A stretch of DNA of 53,075 bases from Pseudomonadota bacterium (GCA_018242045.1 JAFECR010000010.1:38244-91318), one strand, 5' to 3'; positions 9,215-19,361 are shown, counted from the first letter of the stretch. Numbers and translations are program-made. Notes: generated from the sequence alone by a model not told the origin.

Positions 9215-10300
9215 CTATTTATAAACGATAGGAACCGTTGTATCACAGATTGATTTTAGCGCTTGCCATTCTTCTTTGGTTAAGCTAGGTGCCATTTTTT
9301 TATTATTTTTATCTTTTGGCACTAGTTCCATTCGTTCTTGATGGGTAGGATGATCAAGCAAATAAGGCTCTAATCCTTTATATTCTTTAGCATTTTTTGC
9401 AAGATATTCCATCGCTTGGCGATAACCTATTGGGTTAATGTGTGCCTTAGTTAATAAATCAATGGCAATTTTATCTGCTTGTAATTCATACTCGCGATGA
9501 AACTTAAGATTTAGAAAATCAAAAGCAATATTCTCTCTAGATACGCCAAAAATTGTTTTATAAAAAGTTCGGATACCCATTTGATTTATAAAACTTGCAA
9601 TCACATGATGTTTAAGAGAATGCCCCATTTCATGAGCAATGACACCGGCAACGCTATCAGGTGAGCCCATTTTAAACAATCCACTATAAAGAAATATATG
9701 AAACCCTGGTGTTGACTCCGCATTAACAAAGTTGGGAGATTCTATCACCCTAATATCAAACTTATGCTTGGTATTCGATACTTTAGATAATTGAGTAACA
9801 AGTTTATTTAAGGCATTTTTGCCTTGGGGACTAACACATTCAGGCGCGCCAACGAATCTATCTTTAACTTCTGTATTCCAAATATCTTCTTCCCAACTAT
9901 AAGGTATCACGTTGGCTATCCACATTGACACCAAAGGTAAATGCCAGATAGGTGAAAATATAACAACAATCAATGCAACTAATAACAACCAAGTAATTCG
10001 CCAAGGGTGATGTACGTGCGACAGCTTAATATTACGCGATGGAATTAAGGGTAGGATTTGAGCAAAAGCTTCACTACTTTCAACAATTAATCGAGCACCC
10101 AGCATGAGTTTGCAACCTATCACTGCAGGCTTTCCTTGATAAGGTCGTTCTAATAATTGTAAACTTTGTTTTGGCCATTCAAGCTTTCTATTTGGATCAT
10201 CTAAGCATATTTTTAGACTCTCTTTGGTTATTTCAATGTTTGCCTGAATACTCTGAATACTTTTACCATCAAAGAATCGAGCGTCAAACTGGTATGCCAT
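9215..10300 (-). CDS. Membrane-anchored M48 family zinc metallopeptidase
   Basis: The zinc motif is AHEMGH (HExxH) near residue 220, and the third ligand Glu is in EYELQADKIA near 275, as in M48/HtpX-like peptidases. The N-terminal 75 residues form a small domain of their own, and a membrane segment lies at about 103-125. The catalytic domain is likely periplasmic by analogy with related proteins. The gene follows the DUF898 gene by 9 bases on the same strand, a pairing known in other bacteria. An AGGGG site precedes the ATG. Its substrate is unknown. Confidence 0.88.
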   Translation of the reverse strand: MAYQFDARFFDGKSIQSIQANIEITKESLKICLDDPNRKLEWPKQSLQLLERPYQGKPAVIGCKLMLGARLIVESSEAFAQILPLIPSRNIKLSHVHHPWRITWLLLVALIVVIFSPIWHLPLVSMWIANVIPYSWEEDIWNTEVKDRFVGAPECVSPQGKNALNKLVTQLSKVSNTKHKFDIRVIESPNFVNAESTPGFHIFLYSGLFKMGSPDSVAGVIAHEMGHSLKHHVIASFINQMGIRTFYKTIFGVSRENIAFDFLNLKFHREYELQADKIAIDLLTKAHINPIGYRQAMEYLAKNAKEYKGLEPYLLDHPTHQERMELVPKDKNNKKMAPSLTKEEWQALKSICDTTVPIVYK

Positions 10301-10309
10301 AGCGCGCCC

Positions 10310-11677
10310 CTAAATAAGACCAATTTCTAAATTCATGACTGAGGCAAACCCACCACCAAATTTTGTTTTCTTCCCAAGGGCTTGTGCGATGCAAAGCTTG
10401 TCTATATCACCAATAACTTTGATGTGTTTACAAAAGAACTTCATTCTTCTTTGCCAAATAATGGGCAATCCAAAGCTTAAGGTAAAAATAAAAATAAAGT
10501 CGTTACCTATAAATAACTTGAAATATTCATAACCTGAAGCATTGCATCGAAATTGAATGTCACCAAATTGCAAGCTATTGTACTTTTCTCTTAGTAACGC
10601 TGCTCTATACCAATAGCGTGGAACATAACAAATCCAAATGAGAAAAATAATGCTAATAAAATATCCCTCTTTTAATAAAGAGTTGATAAATTGAGCTATT
10701 AAATGTTCTTCTTTCGAAGCAAAACTTACGATAAAAGGTAACAACCAGTATCCGAGTGCTATCATCAATACAATCATATAAAGGCAAGCACCCATTGAGG
10801 CAAGATGTGCAATGAAAATGGTTTGCATATTGGGTGTGAAATTTGCTTGTTGATTACCAAAATATAATTTTTGAATTTTATATTTTAACATTCGCACATC
10901 GCTAATGGGGATCCAAAGGCCAAGCGTAACTATCTTTAGAAAAAAATACACCAATCCAATTAACCCATACAGCAAACTGGACCCTGCTAAATCACCACGA
11001 ATACCGCGCCAACGCAGTCTTGTGGCACGATATCTTAATGAACCGTATACAATGACAAAAGGCAAATAAATAAAGTAAAAAATTAAATAAAGTGGCGTTA
11101 ATATAATGGCTGTCAATAATAAAAGATTTTCCAAGGGAGCAAATTGCACATCTAAATCAAAAGTGGCCAACGAATTTGAGATGTTCCATTTAATATCTAA
11201 TAAATCTCCTTGGTATTTAATAAAAAATCCTTGGTAGTTATATTGTATCCAAAAATCAGTGAAAGAACTAAACTCACCAACCAATTTATTTTTCTTGAAA
11301 GGATCCTGTTGTTCGAAATGATAAAGCACTGGCTTGCCTTTTTGTTCTTTGGGTAATTCTGTTCGATGTTCTTTATAATATTGATTGGCCTCTTCAATCT
11401 CGTAGGTTGCCCATATAAAAGGGAGCGAAACAACACCAAGCAAGATAATACCAACAATCAGCCCTAATAAAAGCTCACCGCCATAGCCTGTATATTCAAA
11501 TCTATCTTTATCTAAACTAAGTGACGAAGTAATGTACCGCCGTTTTCGCGTCTTTCCCCAAAAATGATATATACCCAGCGTTAAAATACTTAACAAAAGG
11601 CTTAATAAATATATTTTATACAGTTCACTGGTTTTACCATCAGAATTTAAAACATGTTTTTCAAACTCAATGGACAT
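10310..11677 (-). CDS. DUF898 (YjgN-like) polytopic membrane protein
   Basis: The 455-residue protein begins with the DUF898 signature region (TLGIYHFWGKTRKRRYI then DRFEYTGYGGELLLG). A related motif returns near residues 240-260 (TLGLWIPISDVRM) and 340-380, so the protein seems built from repeated modules. There are about eight to ten membrane segments. YjgN-family proteins have no settled function. The gene is upstream of, and probably co-transcribed with, the M48 peptidase gene, suggesting that the two act together in the envelope. AAGG lies before the ATG. Confidence 0.85.
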   Translation of the reverse strand: MSIEFEKHVLNSDGKTSELYKIYLLSLLLSILTLGIYHFWGKTRKRRYITSSLSLDKDRFEYTGYGGELLLGLIVGIILLGVVSLPFIWATYEIEEANQYYKEHRTELPKEQKGKPVLYHFEQQDPFKKNKLVGEFSSFTDFWIQYNYQGFFIKYQGDLLDIKWNISNSLATFDLDVQFAPLENLLLLTAIILTPLYLIFYFIYLPFVIVYGSLRYRATRLRWRGIRGDLAGSSLLYGLIGLVYFFLKIVTLGLWIPISDVRMLKYKIQKLYFGNQQANFTPNMQTIFIAHLASMGACLYMIVLMIALGYWLLPFIVSFASKEEHLIAQFINSLLKEGYFISIIFLIWICYVPRYWYRAALLREKYNSLQFGDIQFRCNASGYEYFKLFIGNDFIFIFTLSFGLPIIWQRRMKFFCKHIKVIGDIDKLCIAQALGKKTKFGGGFASVMNLEIGLI

Positions 11678-11739
11678 AGTAATGCCTTAAGGATCTTTCT
11701 CTGTTTACTATATCGACTCACAAAAGCAACTCTCAAGAA

Positions 11740-11866
11740 ATACTCAAGGAACGAATCCCCAGGAACAAATTGAGTGCATGAACGAATCCCCAGGAGTGCA
11801 CATTGAGTGCATGTCTGGGGTGAGTGAGCGTAAGCTTTAAGGATAAATTTAAACTGGCAAGAGTAT
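11740..11866. repeat. Interspersed repeat copy 2, left end degraded, with internal duplication
   Basis: The right end (ATAAATTTAAACTGGCAAGAGTAT) matches copy 1, but the left inverted end is reduced to TACTC. The internal AACGAATCCCCAGGA segment occurs twice (starting 11750 and 11781), as does ATTGAGTGCATG (11769 and 11802), so the core has been tandemly duplicated with a period of about 31-33 bases. The copy ends 4 bases from the stop codon of the MFS gene and fills most of the gap before the DUF898 gene. Confidence 0.75.
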
Positions 11867-11870
11867 CAAA

Positions 11871-13058
11871 TTAGGGATTGTGTTTAACAACCACCTTTAC
11901 TATCATCAAGCAGACAAAGGCGGTGAATATGGCAAAAACCATCACTAAAGCAAGATTGCGCATTGAATCTGAATGAAGCACTCTGACAAGTACTGTAGCA
12001 AAAACACCAAATAAACTCATATAAGATGAAAACATAGCCATTCTTCTCCCCATCGGTTCAAGAGAAGATTCGATGGCGGCACGACTTAAAGGTCCAAACG
12101 CCATTGCGCTGCCCAGGGCTAACACCATCATAGCCGCAATGTTGCAGTAAAACGGCATTGATAGCTGGCTCAACATTACAAAAATAATGGCTCCTAATAA
12201 CGCTACCCCTAAGCCAATTTTAATTAATAAGTTACTGGAGGTTCGATTAACTAAAAAAGCGGTTATTTGAGCACCAATAGCAAAAAAACCAAAAACATAA
12301 AACTGAATTAACCCGTATTCCATGGTCGTTTTATGGTATCCATCCATAATCAAAAATGGACTCTCAACAACCCAGCAAATTAATGCTAAGAATAAAAAGC
12401 AAAAACAAAGCGTATAAAATACAAAATTTCTGTTTGTTGTTATCTTGGCATAATCCTTAAGAATAGATTTAATATTGAGCGTATGTCTTTCTTTTTGCGT
12501 TTGTGGAACAAATATTCCAAGCAAAGCGATACTCAGTAAACCGCAAATACCTAATAAGATAAAAATCATTTGCCAATCAGAAAGTTTAATCACTAAGGCC
12601 CCTAAAACAGGGCCAAAGGCCGGCGCCAAAATTGTCACTGATCCCATGATAGAGACTATTTTGATGGCGATTTTTGCCTCAAAAGCTTCATGAATGGCCG
12701 AATAACCTGCAACAACAACAGCACAAACAGTTGAGCCTTGAATAAATCTTAAAATAAAAAAGATCACGATATCATTAGTGTACACGCAAAGAAAACTTGA
12801 AGCGGTATATAAAATAGCACCCATAACAAGAATAATATTCCTGCCAAATCTATCAGAGAGCGGACCAATTAACAGCTGCATGGAAGCTGAGCCTAGGAAA
12901 AAATACAAAATGGTGTCTTGCGCACTTTCCTGAGATATTTTAAATGCTTGCATTAATTGAGGAAGCCCCGGCAAGTACATATCATTGGCAAGATAAGTAG
13001 CTATCTCAAAAAAGACCACGGAAAATGGAAACCAAAAAGAAAATCTGTTTTGAAGCAT
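11871..13058 (-). CDS. MFS drug exporter, Bcr/CflA family
   Basis: The 395-residue protein has twelve hydrophobic segments. The MFS loop motif LIGPLSDRFGRN lies between segments 2 and 3. The N-terminal YLANDMYLPGLPQLMQAF is typical of Bcr/CflA multidrug efflux proteins, where a membrane Asp and a P-G-L-P motif are conserved. It should export small hydrophobic compounds using the proton gradient. The gene is divergent from miaB with a 199-base gap and ends at a repeat element. The substrate cannot be inferred. Confidence 0.85.
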   Translation of the reverse strand: MLQNRFSFWFPFSVVFFEIATYLANDMYLPGLPQLMQAFKISQESAQDTILYFFLGSASMQLLIGPLSDRFGRNIILVMGAILYTASSFLCVYTNDIVIFFILRFIQGSTVCAVVVAGYSAIHEAFEAKIAIKIVSIMGSVTILAPAFGPVLGALVIKLSDWQMIFILLGICGLLSIALLGIFVPQTQKERHTLNIKSILKDYAKITTNRNFVFYTLCFCFLFLALICWVVESPFLIMDGYHKTTMEYGLIQFYVFGFFAIGAQITAFLVNRTSSNLLIKIGLGVALLGAIIFVMLSQLSMPFYCNIAAMMVLALGSAMAFGPLSRAAIESSLEPMGRRMAMFSSYMSLFGVFATVLVRVLHSDSMRNLALVMVFAIFTAFVCLMIVKVVVKHNP

Positions 13059-13257
13059 AAAACAACGTTACTCGTAATAAAATTACAAATTTAACAAACT
13101 TAAATTTTGGTGTGTCGTTAATCGAGCCAGCACCAATTGCGTTAGAATAAGAGAGTCAGCAGATTAAAATTATTTATTTATATTAAACTATCTCATTATC
13201 CTTTTATAGATTCCCCTTACAAAAATCGCTAGAATTTCCCCTTCGTTTTTAGCGGTT

Positions 13258-14619
13258 ATGGATCTGGCCACAGAAGTGAGTAAGTTACTATACATTGAAA
13301 CCTGGGGCTGCCAAATGAATGAATACGATTCAAAACGTATGGCAGAATTACTTGAGGCAAGTCATGGCTTAACTCTTAGCCAATCACCCGAAAATGCTGA
13401 TGTCTTACTAATGAACACTTGCTCTGTTCGAGAAAAAGCACAAGAAAAAGTATTTTCAAGACTGGGCCAATGGCGCACCTTAAAAGAATCCAGACCCGAT
13501 ATTATTATTGGGGTTGGTGGCTGTGTTGCCAGCCAAGAAGGTGAGATCATTCGTCAAAGAGCACCTTATGTGGATGTTGTGTTTGGACCACAAACCTTGC
13601 ACCGATTACCCTCGCTCATTAACAACGTCAAAAGAAATGGGAAACCTGCCATTGACATTACTTTTCCTTTAATAGAAAAATTTGATTGTCTTCCAGCGCC
13701 TAAGGCCGATGGTCCAACAGCTTTTGTTTCTATTCAAGAAGGTTGCAGCCAATATTGTTCTTACTGTATTGTTCCTTATACCAGAGGTGAAGAAATTAAT
13801 CGTCCGTTAGATGATATTATCGGTGAAATAGCTCACCTTGCCTCTCAAGGTGTAAGGGAAGTAACCTTGCTTGGTCAGAATGTGAACGCTTATCACGGTA
13901 AAACACATCAAGGGCAATATGTCGACTTAGCTTTATTAATTCGCTTCCTTGCTAAAGTAGAAGGAATAAAACGCATACGTTTTACTACCTCGCATCCCAA
14001 TAAATTTTCAACTAGTTTAATAGAAGCGTACCGAGATATTCCTGAATTAGCGAACCATTTACATCTACCAGTGCAAAGTGGTAGTGATCGAATTTTAGCA
14101 TTAATGGGGCGTGGTCACACGGCAATAGAATATAAGTCCAAAATTCGCCAACTTCGCAAACACCGTCCTAACATTTCCATTTCAACCGATATTATCGTTG
14201 GTTATCCTGGCGAAAGTGATGAAGATTTTGCGGCAACCTTAAATTTAGTACATGAAGTCGGTTTTGATCTCTCTTATTCCTTTATGTATAGCCAACGACC
14301 AGGAACACCAGCTGCCAGCTTACCCGAGCAAGTGCCTTTAGAAATAAAAAAACAACGTTTAAGCATCCTACAAAATAGATTAGCCATACAAGCAAATGAA
14401 ATTGGTGAAAAAATGGTAGGGACATTACAACGTGTTTTGGTTACCGGTCGTTCAAAGAAAAACCCTTTAGATTTATTTGGAAGAACAGAAAATAACCGCG
14501 CTGTTCATTTTCCAGGCAACCCATCACAAATTGGTGAATTTGTGTATGTGCGCATTATACAAGCCAGACCAAATTCTCTTAGAGGCGAATATCAGGAGGA
14601 TATAAGCGTAACTATATGA
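13258..14619 (+). CDS. miaB: tRNA-2-methylthio-N6-dimethylallyladenosine synthase MiaB
   Basis: MiaB adds a methylthio group to i6A37 in tRNAs that read UNN codons. All expected parts are present: the N-terminal UPF0004 domain with cluster cysteines in GCQMN, NTCSVR and GGCVA; the radical-SAM motif CSQYCSYC near residue 165; and a C-terminal TRAM domain from about 385. At 453 residues it is of normal length. It opens the miaB-ybeZ-ybeY-corC-lnt cluster that is conserved in gammaproteobacteria. No strong ribosome site precedes the ATG. Confidence 0.96.
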   Translation: MDLATEVSKLLYIETWGCQMNEYDSKRMAELLEASHGLTLSQSPENADVLLMNTCSVREKAQEKVFSRLGQWRTLKESRPDIIIGVGGCVASQEGEIIRQRAPYVDVVFGPQTLHRLPSLINNVKRNGKPAIDITFPLIEKFDCLPAPKADGPTAFVSIQEGCSQYCSYCIVPYTRGEEINRPLDDIIGEIAHLASQGVREVTLLGQNVNAYHGKTHQGQYVDLALLIRFLAKVEGIKRIRFTTSHPNKFSTSLIEAYRDIPELANHLHLPVQSGSDRILALMGRGHTAIEYKSKIRQLRKHRPNISISTDIIVGYPGESDEDFAATLNLVHEVGFDLSYSFMYSQRPGTPAASLPEQVPLEIKKQRLSILQNRLAIQANEIGEKMVGTLQRVLVTGRSKKNPLDLFGRTENNRAVHFPGNPSQIGEFVYVRIIQARPNSLRGEYQEDISVTI

Positions 14620-14679
14620 TTTTTTGTATCATATTACATTTAGGATCTTTTATGCTTTGCTGCAAACCTATTACGCGTT

Positions 14680-15747
14680 ATGCTTAAAGATGAACCCCTT
14701 ATAATAAGGTCTTCAGGATCTGAATTGAACGACAAAGTTAGCATTTGTGAAATTGTATTAACACCTATCGATAATCGCAGATTAATGAGTCTATGTGGGC
14801 GTGTTGATGAGCATTTAAGACAAATAGAACAAAGGCTTGGCGTTGAAATTAGTAATCGGGGGAATTCGTTTCAAATCACTGGTAGTAAAGAAGCTGTACA
14901 TATAACACATAACTTAATTAACAAGCTTTACGCCCAAACAGCGCAAGGGCAAGAACTCACCCCAGCGCTGGTACACCTTTCCTTGCAAGAAAGCTACCAA
15001 ATGCTCGAAAAAAATAATTCTCAAAACATCAAGCCCATCTTGCAAGATAATTCCGCTTTAAATACAGATTTCACCATTAAAACTAAAAACCGCGTTATCA
15101 AAGCACATAGCAAAAATCAGCGCCTCTATATAGATAGGATCCTAAAACATGATCTTAACTTTGGTATTGGCCCTGCAGGAACCGGCAAAACTTATCTTGC
15201 AGTTGCACTGGCAGTCAATGCGCTTGAAACTGAGCAAGTTAGACGGATCTTGCTGGTACGTCCTGCAGTAGAAGCTGGCGAAAGACTGGGATTCTTGCCT
15301 GGCGATCTCAGCCAGAAAATCGATCCCTATTTAAGACCTTTATATGATGCATTATACGAAATGTTAGGGTTTGAGCGCGTCAGCAAATTAATTGAACGCA
15401 ACATCATTGAGCTTGCACCGCTTGCCTATATGCGTGGACGGACGCTAAATGATGCTTTTATTATATTAGATGAAAGCCAAAATACCACGCGCGAACAAAT
15501 GAAAATGTTTTTGACTCGTTTAGGTTTTGGATCAAGGGCTGTGATTACCGGAGATATCACCCAGATAGATCTTCCTAATGGCATTAAATCTGGCCTTAAA
15601 CATGCCATGAGTGTCTTAAATGAGATCCCTGAAATTGGCTTTACCTATTTTGATGTAAAAGATGTCGTAAGACATCCTTTAGTACAACGGGTTGTACAAG
15701 CTTATGAACACTATGAAAATACCACCAATAAAGATGAAAAAAAATGA
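14680..15747 (+). CDS. ybeZ: PhoH-like ATPase YbeZ
   Basis: The 355-residue protein has a small N-terminal RNA-binding-like domain, then the PhoH P-loop ATPase domain with Walker A GPAGTGKTY near residue 165 and Walker B FIILDESQN near 258. YbeZ works with the endonuclease YbeY in rRNA processing and quality control. The stop overlaps the ybeY start by four bases (ATGA), so the two are translationally coupled. It follows miaB by 60 bases. Confidence 0.94.
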   Translation: MLKDEPLIIRSSGSELNDKVSICEIVLTPIDNRRLMSLCGRVDEHLRQIEQRLGVEISNRGNSFQITGSKEAVHITHNLINKLYAQTAQGQELTPALVHLSLQESYQMLEKNNSQNIKPILQDNSALNTDFTIKTKNRVIKAHSKNQRLYIDRILKHDLNFGIGPAGTGKTYLAVALAVNALETEQVRRILLVRPAVEAGERLGFLPGDLSQKIDPYLRPLYDALYEMLGFERVSKLIERNIIELAPLAYMRGRTLNDAFIILDESQNTTREQMKMFLTRLGFGSRAVITGDITQIDLPNGIKSGLKHAMSVLNEIPEIGFTYFDVKDVVRHPLVQRVVQAYEHYENTTNKDEKK

Positions 15748-16208
15748 AAGGCATCGAAATTCAATGTGCGACTCAAGAACCATTTCCTACTCATCATGAA
15801 ATTCAAACTTGGATAGAAGCTGTATTCACAGAACAAAAAAAAGCTGGCGAGGTTGTCGTTAGAATTGTTGATGAAGTTGAAATGATTAACTTAAATTCTC
15901 AATTCAGAAAAAAACAAAAATCAACCAATGTATTGTCTTTTCCATCTCAAATACCATCACCATTGAAAGGCAATATGCTAGGTGATATTGTTATTTGCGC
16001 CCCTGTTGTTATCAAAGAAGCACATTTACAAAATAAAAACCTCTGTGCACATTGGGCACATATGGTCGTTCATGGTGTTTTGCATCTTTTGGGCTATGAT
16101 CATGAGCATGACATCGAGGCCAATATAATGGAAAGTCATGAAATTAAAATTTTAAATTCATTAGGTTTTACTGATCCCTACAGAGTTGATGAGGTCCATG
16201 AACAATAA
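15744..16208 (+). CDS. ybeY: Endoribonuclease YbeY
   Basis: The signature HGVLHLLGYDHEHD carries the three His residues that hold the catalytic zinc. The 154-residue length is typical. YbeY takes part in 16S rRNA 3' end maturation and 70S quality control. The gene overlaps ybeZ by four bases and the following corC by about 20 bases, a tightly packed operon. Confidence 0.96.
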   Translation: MKGIEIQCATQEPFPTHHEIQTWIEAVFTEQKKAGEVVVRIVDEVEMINLNSQFRKKQKSTNVLSFPSQIPSPLKGNMLGDIVICAPVVIKEAHLQNKNLCAHWAHMVVHGVLHLLGYDHEHDIEANIMESHEIKILNSLGFTDPYRVDEVHEQ

Positions 16209-17037
16209 AACAAGTGAAAAAACTTCTTGGTTAAAAGGTCTCTTTAAAACGTTTAGCCCTTTACCAAAAACCCGTGAGCAATTAACCGAATTGCTACGTG
16301 ATTCCCAACACTTAGGCCTGCTTGATCCTGATTCTCTGCGAATGATAGAAGGTGTATTACAAGTTTCTGAAATGATGGTAAATGAAATTATGTTACCTCG
16401 CTCAGAAATAATCGTTGTTCCCAAAGATGCACCACTAAAAGAAATTTTACCTATTGCCATTAAATCAGGACATTCTCGCTTTCCTGTGATTGGGGAAAAT
16501 AAAGATGAGGTGATCGGTATTTTATTAGCCAAAGATCTGCTCAACTACTCTTTAGATGAGGATTATGAAAAGTTTTCAATCAAAGAAATTTTAAGACCGG
16601 TCGTTTTTATTCCAGAAAACAAACGCCTTGGCATTTTATTAAATGAGTTTCGCAAAAACCGCAATCATATTGCCATTGTGGTTGATGAATATGGTGGCGT
16701 AACAGGCCTTGTTTCTATCGAAGATGTTTTAGAGCAAATTGTGGGTGATATCGAAGATGAACATGATGTCGAAAAAGACGTTTACATCCGCAAACACAAA
16801 GACAATACTTTTTCAGTAAAAGCAATTACCCCTATCGAAGATTTTAATCAATTTTTTGGCACCGAACTCCTAGACGATGAATTTGATACCATTGGTGGCT
16901 TAGTACTGCAAGGGTTTGGACATTTGCCCAAGCGTGGAGAAACCATTACGATTGAAGACATTCCTTTTAAAGTATTGCGTGCCAACAACCGTCGCATACA
17001 AGTCTTACAAACAACTTTAGTCATTAAAAAAGATTAA
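16189..17037 (+). CDS. corC: CorC/HlyC family CBS-domain protein, magnesium/cobalt efflux
   Basis: The product (282 residues) carries two CBS domains (about 65-125 and 130-190; markers MLPRSEIIVV and VVDEYGGVTGLVS) and a C-terminal CorC_HlyC domain, as in the gammaproteobacterial YbeX/CorC placed between ybeY and lnt. It lacks the DUF21 membrane domain, as expected for CorC. Starts at 16189 or 16198 are both possible; GAGG sits close to the second. The role in Mg/Co homeostasis, or in ribosome biology as proposed for YbeX, is known from the family only. Confidence 0.92.
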   Translation: MRSMNNKTSEKTSWLKGLFKTFSPLPKTREQLTELLRDSQHLGLLDPDSLRMIEGVLQVSEMMVNEIMLPRSEIIVVPKDAPLKEILPIAIKSGHSRFPVIGENKDEVIGILLAKDLLNYSLDEDYEKFSIKEILRPVVFIPENKRLGILLNEFRKNRNHIAIVVDEYGGVTGLVSIEDVLEQIVGDIEDEHDVEKDVYIRKHKDNTFSVKAITPIEDFNQFFGTELLDDEFDTIGGLVLQGFGHLPKRGETITIEDIPFKVLRANNRRIQVLQTTLVIKKD

Positions 17038-17056
17038 TTATTCAAAGGGGATCTGG

Positions 17057-18616
17057 ATGAAGGATCTATTCAAAAAAATAAAACCCTTCTTGGTTTTTAT
17101 CTTTGCCTTTATTGGTGGCGCAATTCTTCCTTATGCTTTTGCTCCTTATAATTACCTTATTACTGCCATTATTTCTCCGGGCCTTTTGCTTTGGTGCTTA
17201 ACAAAGCAATCACCTGCTAGCGCTTTTTTAATTGGATGGTGCTACGGACTTGGCATGTTTGGTTTTGGCGTTAATTGGGTTTATGTCAGTATACATGATT
17301 ATGGCTATACCTCCGAATTTCTTGCAACCATCATTACGGGTCTGTTTGTTGCTTTAATGGGATTATACCCTGCTTTCATGAGTTATCTCCTAAATAAATT
17401 TTTTAATAAACATGAGATAGCACGTAGTCTTATTATTTACCCTGCGCTATGGACAATATTTGAGATCTTAAGAGGTTGGGTTTTTACCGGTTTTCCCTGG
17501 TTATTTGTTGGATATTCTCAAATGGGAAGCCAATTAAGGATGTTTGCGCCTATTGGCGGCGTATTTTTAGTTTCTTGGGTAACCGTTTTAATAAGCAGCA
17601 TTCTTTATGCCATCATTACTTATTATTATGAACATAAAAGCAATACGAAACTTCGTAACAGCTTATTTGCTTCCATGATAATAATATGGGTTGGAGCTTT
17701 TGGCGCCAGTCAGATCAAATGGACAAAAATAACCGATCAAACCTTAAACATTGCCTTAGTCCAAGGCAACATTGCTCAATTAATGCGTTGGGATCCTATT
17801 TACGTTGCCTCTATTATTCATACCTATCAAGAACTGACGCAACGCGTTTTAAATGCTGATCTTATTGTTTGGCCAGAAGGCGCCATTCCTGTACCGCTGC
17901 CTTTATCACAACCTTTATTTAAAGAAATGGGGGCACTTGGGGTGGCTAATCATTTTGCTTTAATTAGCGGTGTACCAAGCCAACTGAAAGATAAAATTCA
18001 TTACTACAATTCTCTAATTGCTGTAGGGCAAGCTGGTAGTAACGGTTGTGAAACTTACGACCAACCTGGATGCATCTATTACAAAGAACACCTTGTTCCG
18101 TTTGGTGAATACGTGCCCCTTGACAAAATTTTAAGGGGTCTTATTGCTTTTTTTAACTTACCCATGTCAAGTTTTGTGTCGGGCCCTGATAATCAATCAC
18201 CTTTGCTTGCGCTAGGATATCGCTTTGCGCCTGCAATTTGTTATGAAATTGCTTATCCATTCTACGTGCAAAAACTCAGCCAAAATGCAGATTTTATTTT
18301 AACCGTCAGTAATGACACTTGGTTTGGTACTTCAATTGGCCCAGCCCAGCACTTGCAAATAGCGCAATTTCGCGCGTTAGAAACTGGGAAGTATGTCATT
18401 AGGGCAACCAATACTGGTTTTACAGCGATTATAGAACCCGATGGAAAATTGCAAACCATTGCCAGAGCATTTGAAGCTAATATTTTAAGAGGGCATGTTT
18501 CCCCTTCGACAGGAGATACCTTTTGGATACGCTTTGGCTATTGGCCTTTGGCGTTGGCACTTTGTCTTGCAATGTTAAGTGGCTATTTATGGCAAACCAG
18601 AAAAAAGAAGAAATAA
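17057..18616 (+). CDS. lnt: Apolipoprotein N-acyltransferase
   Basis: Lnt adds the third acyl chain to lipoproteins in the inner membrane. The 519-residue protein has N-terminal membrane helices (about 1-220), a periplasmic nitrilase-like domain and a final membrane helix near 495-513. The catalytic residues are visible: Glu in VWPEGAIP (about 273), Lys in YYKEHLVPFGEY (about 342) and Cys in PAICYEIA (about 394). AAAGGGG precedes the ATG. Substrates for it occur in this window (LptE, RlpA and the small lipoprotein at 19362). Confidence 0.96.
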   Translation: MKDLFKKIKPFLVFIFAFIGGAILPYAFAPYNYLITAIISPGLLLWCLTKQSPASAFLIGWCYGLGMFGFGVNWVYVSIHDYGYTSEFLATIITGLFVALMGLYPAFMSYLLNKFFNKHEIARSLIIYPALWTIFEILRGWVFTGFPWLFVGYSQMGSQLRMFAPIGGVFLVSWVTVLISSILYAIITYYYEHKSNTKLRNSLFASMIIIWVGAFGASQIKWTKITDQTLNIALVQGNIAQLMRWDPIYVASIIHTYQELTQRVLNADLIVWPEGAIPVPLPLSQPLFKEMGALGVANHFALISGVPSQLKDKIHYYNSLIAVGQAGSNGCETYDQPGCIYYKEHLVPFGEYVPLDKILRGLIAFFNLPMSSFVSGPDNQSPLLALGYRFAPAICYEIAYPFYVQKLSQNADFILTVSNDTWFGTSIGPAQHLQIAQFRALETGKYVIRATNTGFTAIIEPDGKLQTIARAFEANILRGHVSPSTGDTFWIRFGYWPLALALCLAMLSGYLWQTRKKKK

Positions 18617-18623
18617 CCGCTTC

Positions 18624-19139
18624 CTAAAACATGCATTTTTCTTTTATTTCTAGGGGTTCTTCCCTGACTTTGGACGAGCATTGGGGTTCTTGGCTGTCAA
18701 TTAATTGATTTGCCTTTTGGTTTGCTTTTACCCCAGCCTCTTTTGTATTCCCCAATTCATCTCCCACTTTAATGGCAGTGGAAAGCGCGGTTTTGGTGAT
18801 CTCTAATACTTCATTTTGCAAATTTTTATTTGCAGATACATTTTGAAAACGATTTTCTAAGCTAATAATTGCATTCACGATGGGCATATAATCAGGCTTA
18901 ACCCATTGATTGTGAAATGAAGCTCTATTATAAAAAACCATGGCTTGCGTATTTATCCTGTCTCTGATCTCTTTTACTACATTAGCGCTCAATGATTTAT
19001 TGGAACAGATCCGCTCGATATCTTTTTTCCAACTTTGGTAAAGATCAGACTCAATGGCTTTATTTTCTTTTTGATTGACATGGATCTGTTTGCCGCCACC
19101 ACCTGCTTCAACGGCTATATTTGAACTCCAATTATCCAT
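18624..19139 (-). CDS. Hypothetical soluble protein, 5' end possibly interrupted
   Basis: I do not recognise a family. From the ATG at 19139 the product has about 171 residues, is hydrophilic and helical, and ends in a Cys-containing tail (EKCMF). The same frame stays open up to a TGA at 19221-19223, and beyond that stop it continues, through codons resembling coding sequence, to an ATG at 19271. In-frame translation over 19220-19140 reads LLPIINNTITLSTTQEIP and further. The annotated start may therefore be artificial and the gene may be an interrupted remnant. TTG at 19163 is another possible start. It converges on lnt, 7 bases apart. Confidence 0.55.
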   Translation of the reverse strand: MDNWSSNIAVEAGGGGKQIHVNQKENKAIESDLYQSWKKDIERICSNKSLSANVVKEIRDRINTQAMVFYNRASFHNQWVKPDYMPIVNAIISLENRFQNVSANKNLQNEVLEITKTALSTAIKVGDELGNTKEAGVKANQKANQLIDSQEPQCSSKVREEPLEIKEKCMF

Positions 19140-19361
19140 AATTTTTTCAGCAGTAGAGATCAAAACAGGAATTTCTTGGGTGGTGGACAGGGTAATCGTG
19201 TTGTTTATGATGGGTAGGAGTCAGGCAAGACTCAAAAAGTTCCGGTTTATTGTTTTATTTTCCGTGGTCATTCACGAGAGGGGTGCAGATGTAAGTGTCA
19301 TTTAAATAGCAAATTAATGACTTGTTACTTCTCTAAGTATAAAAATACAGATAACTAAATT

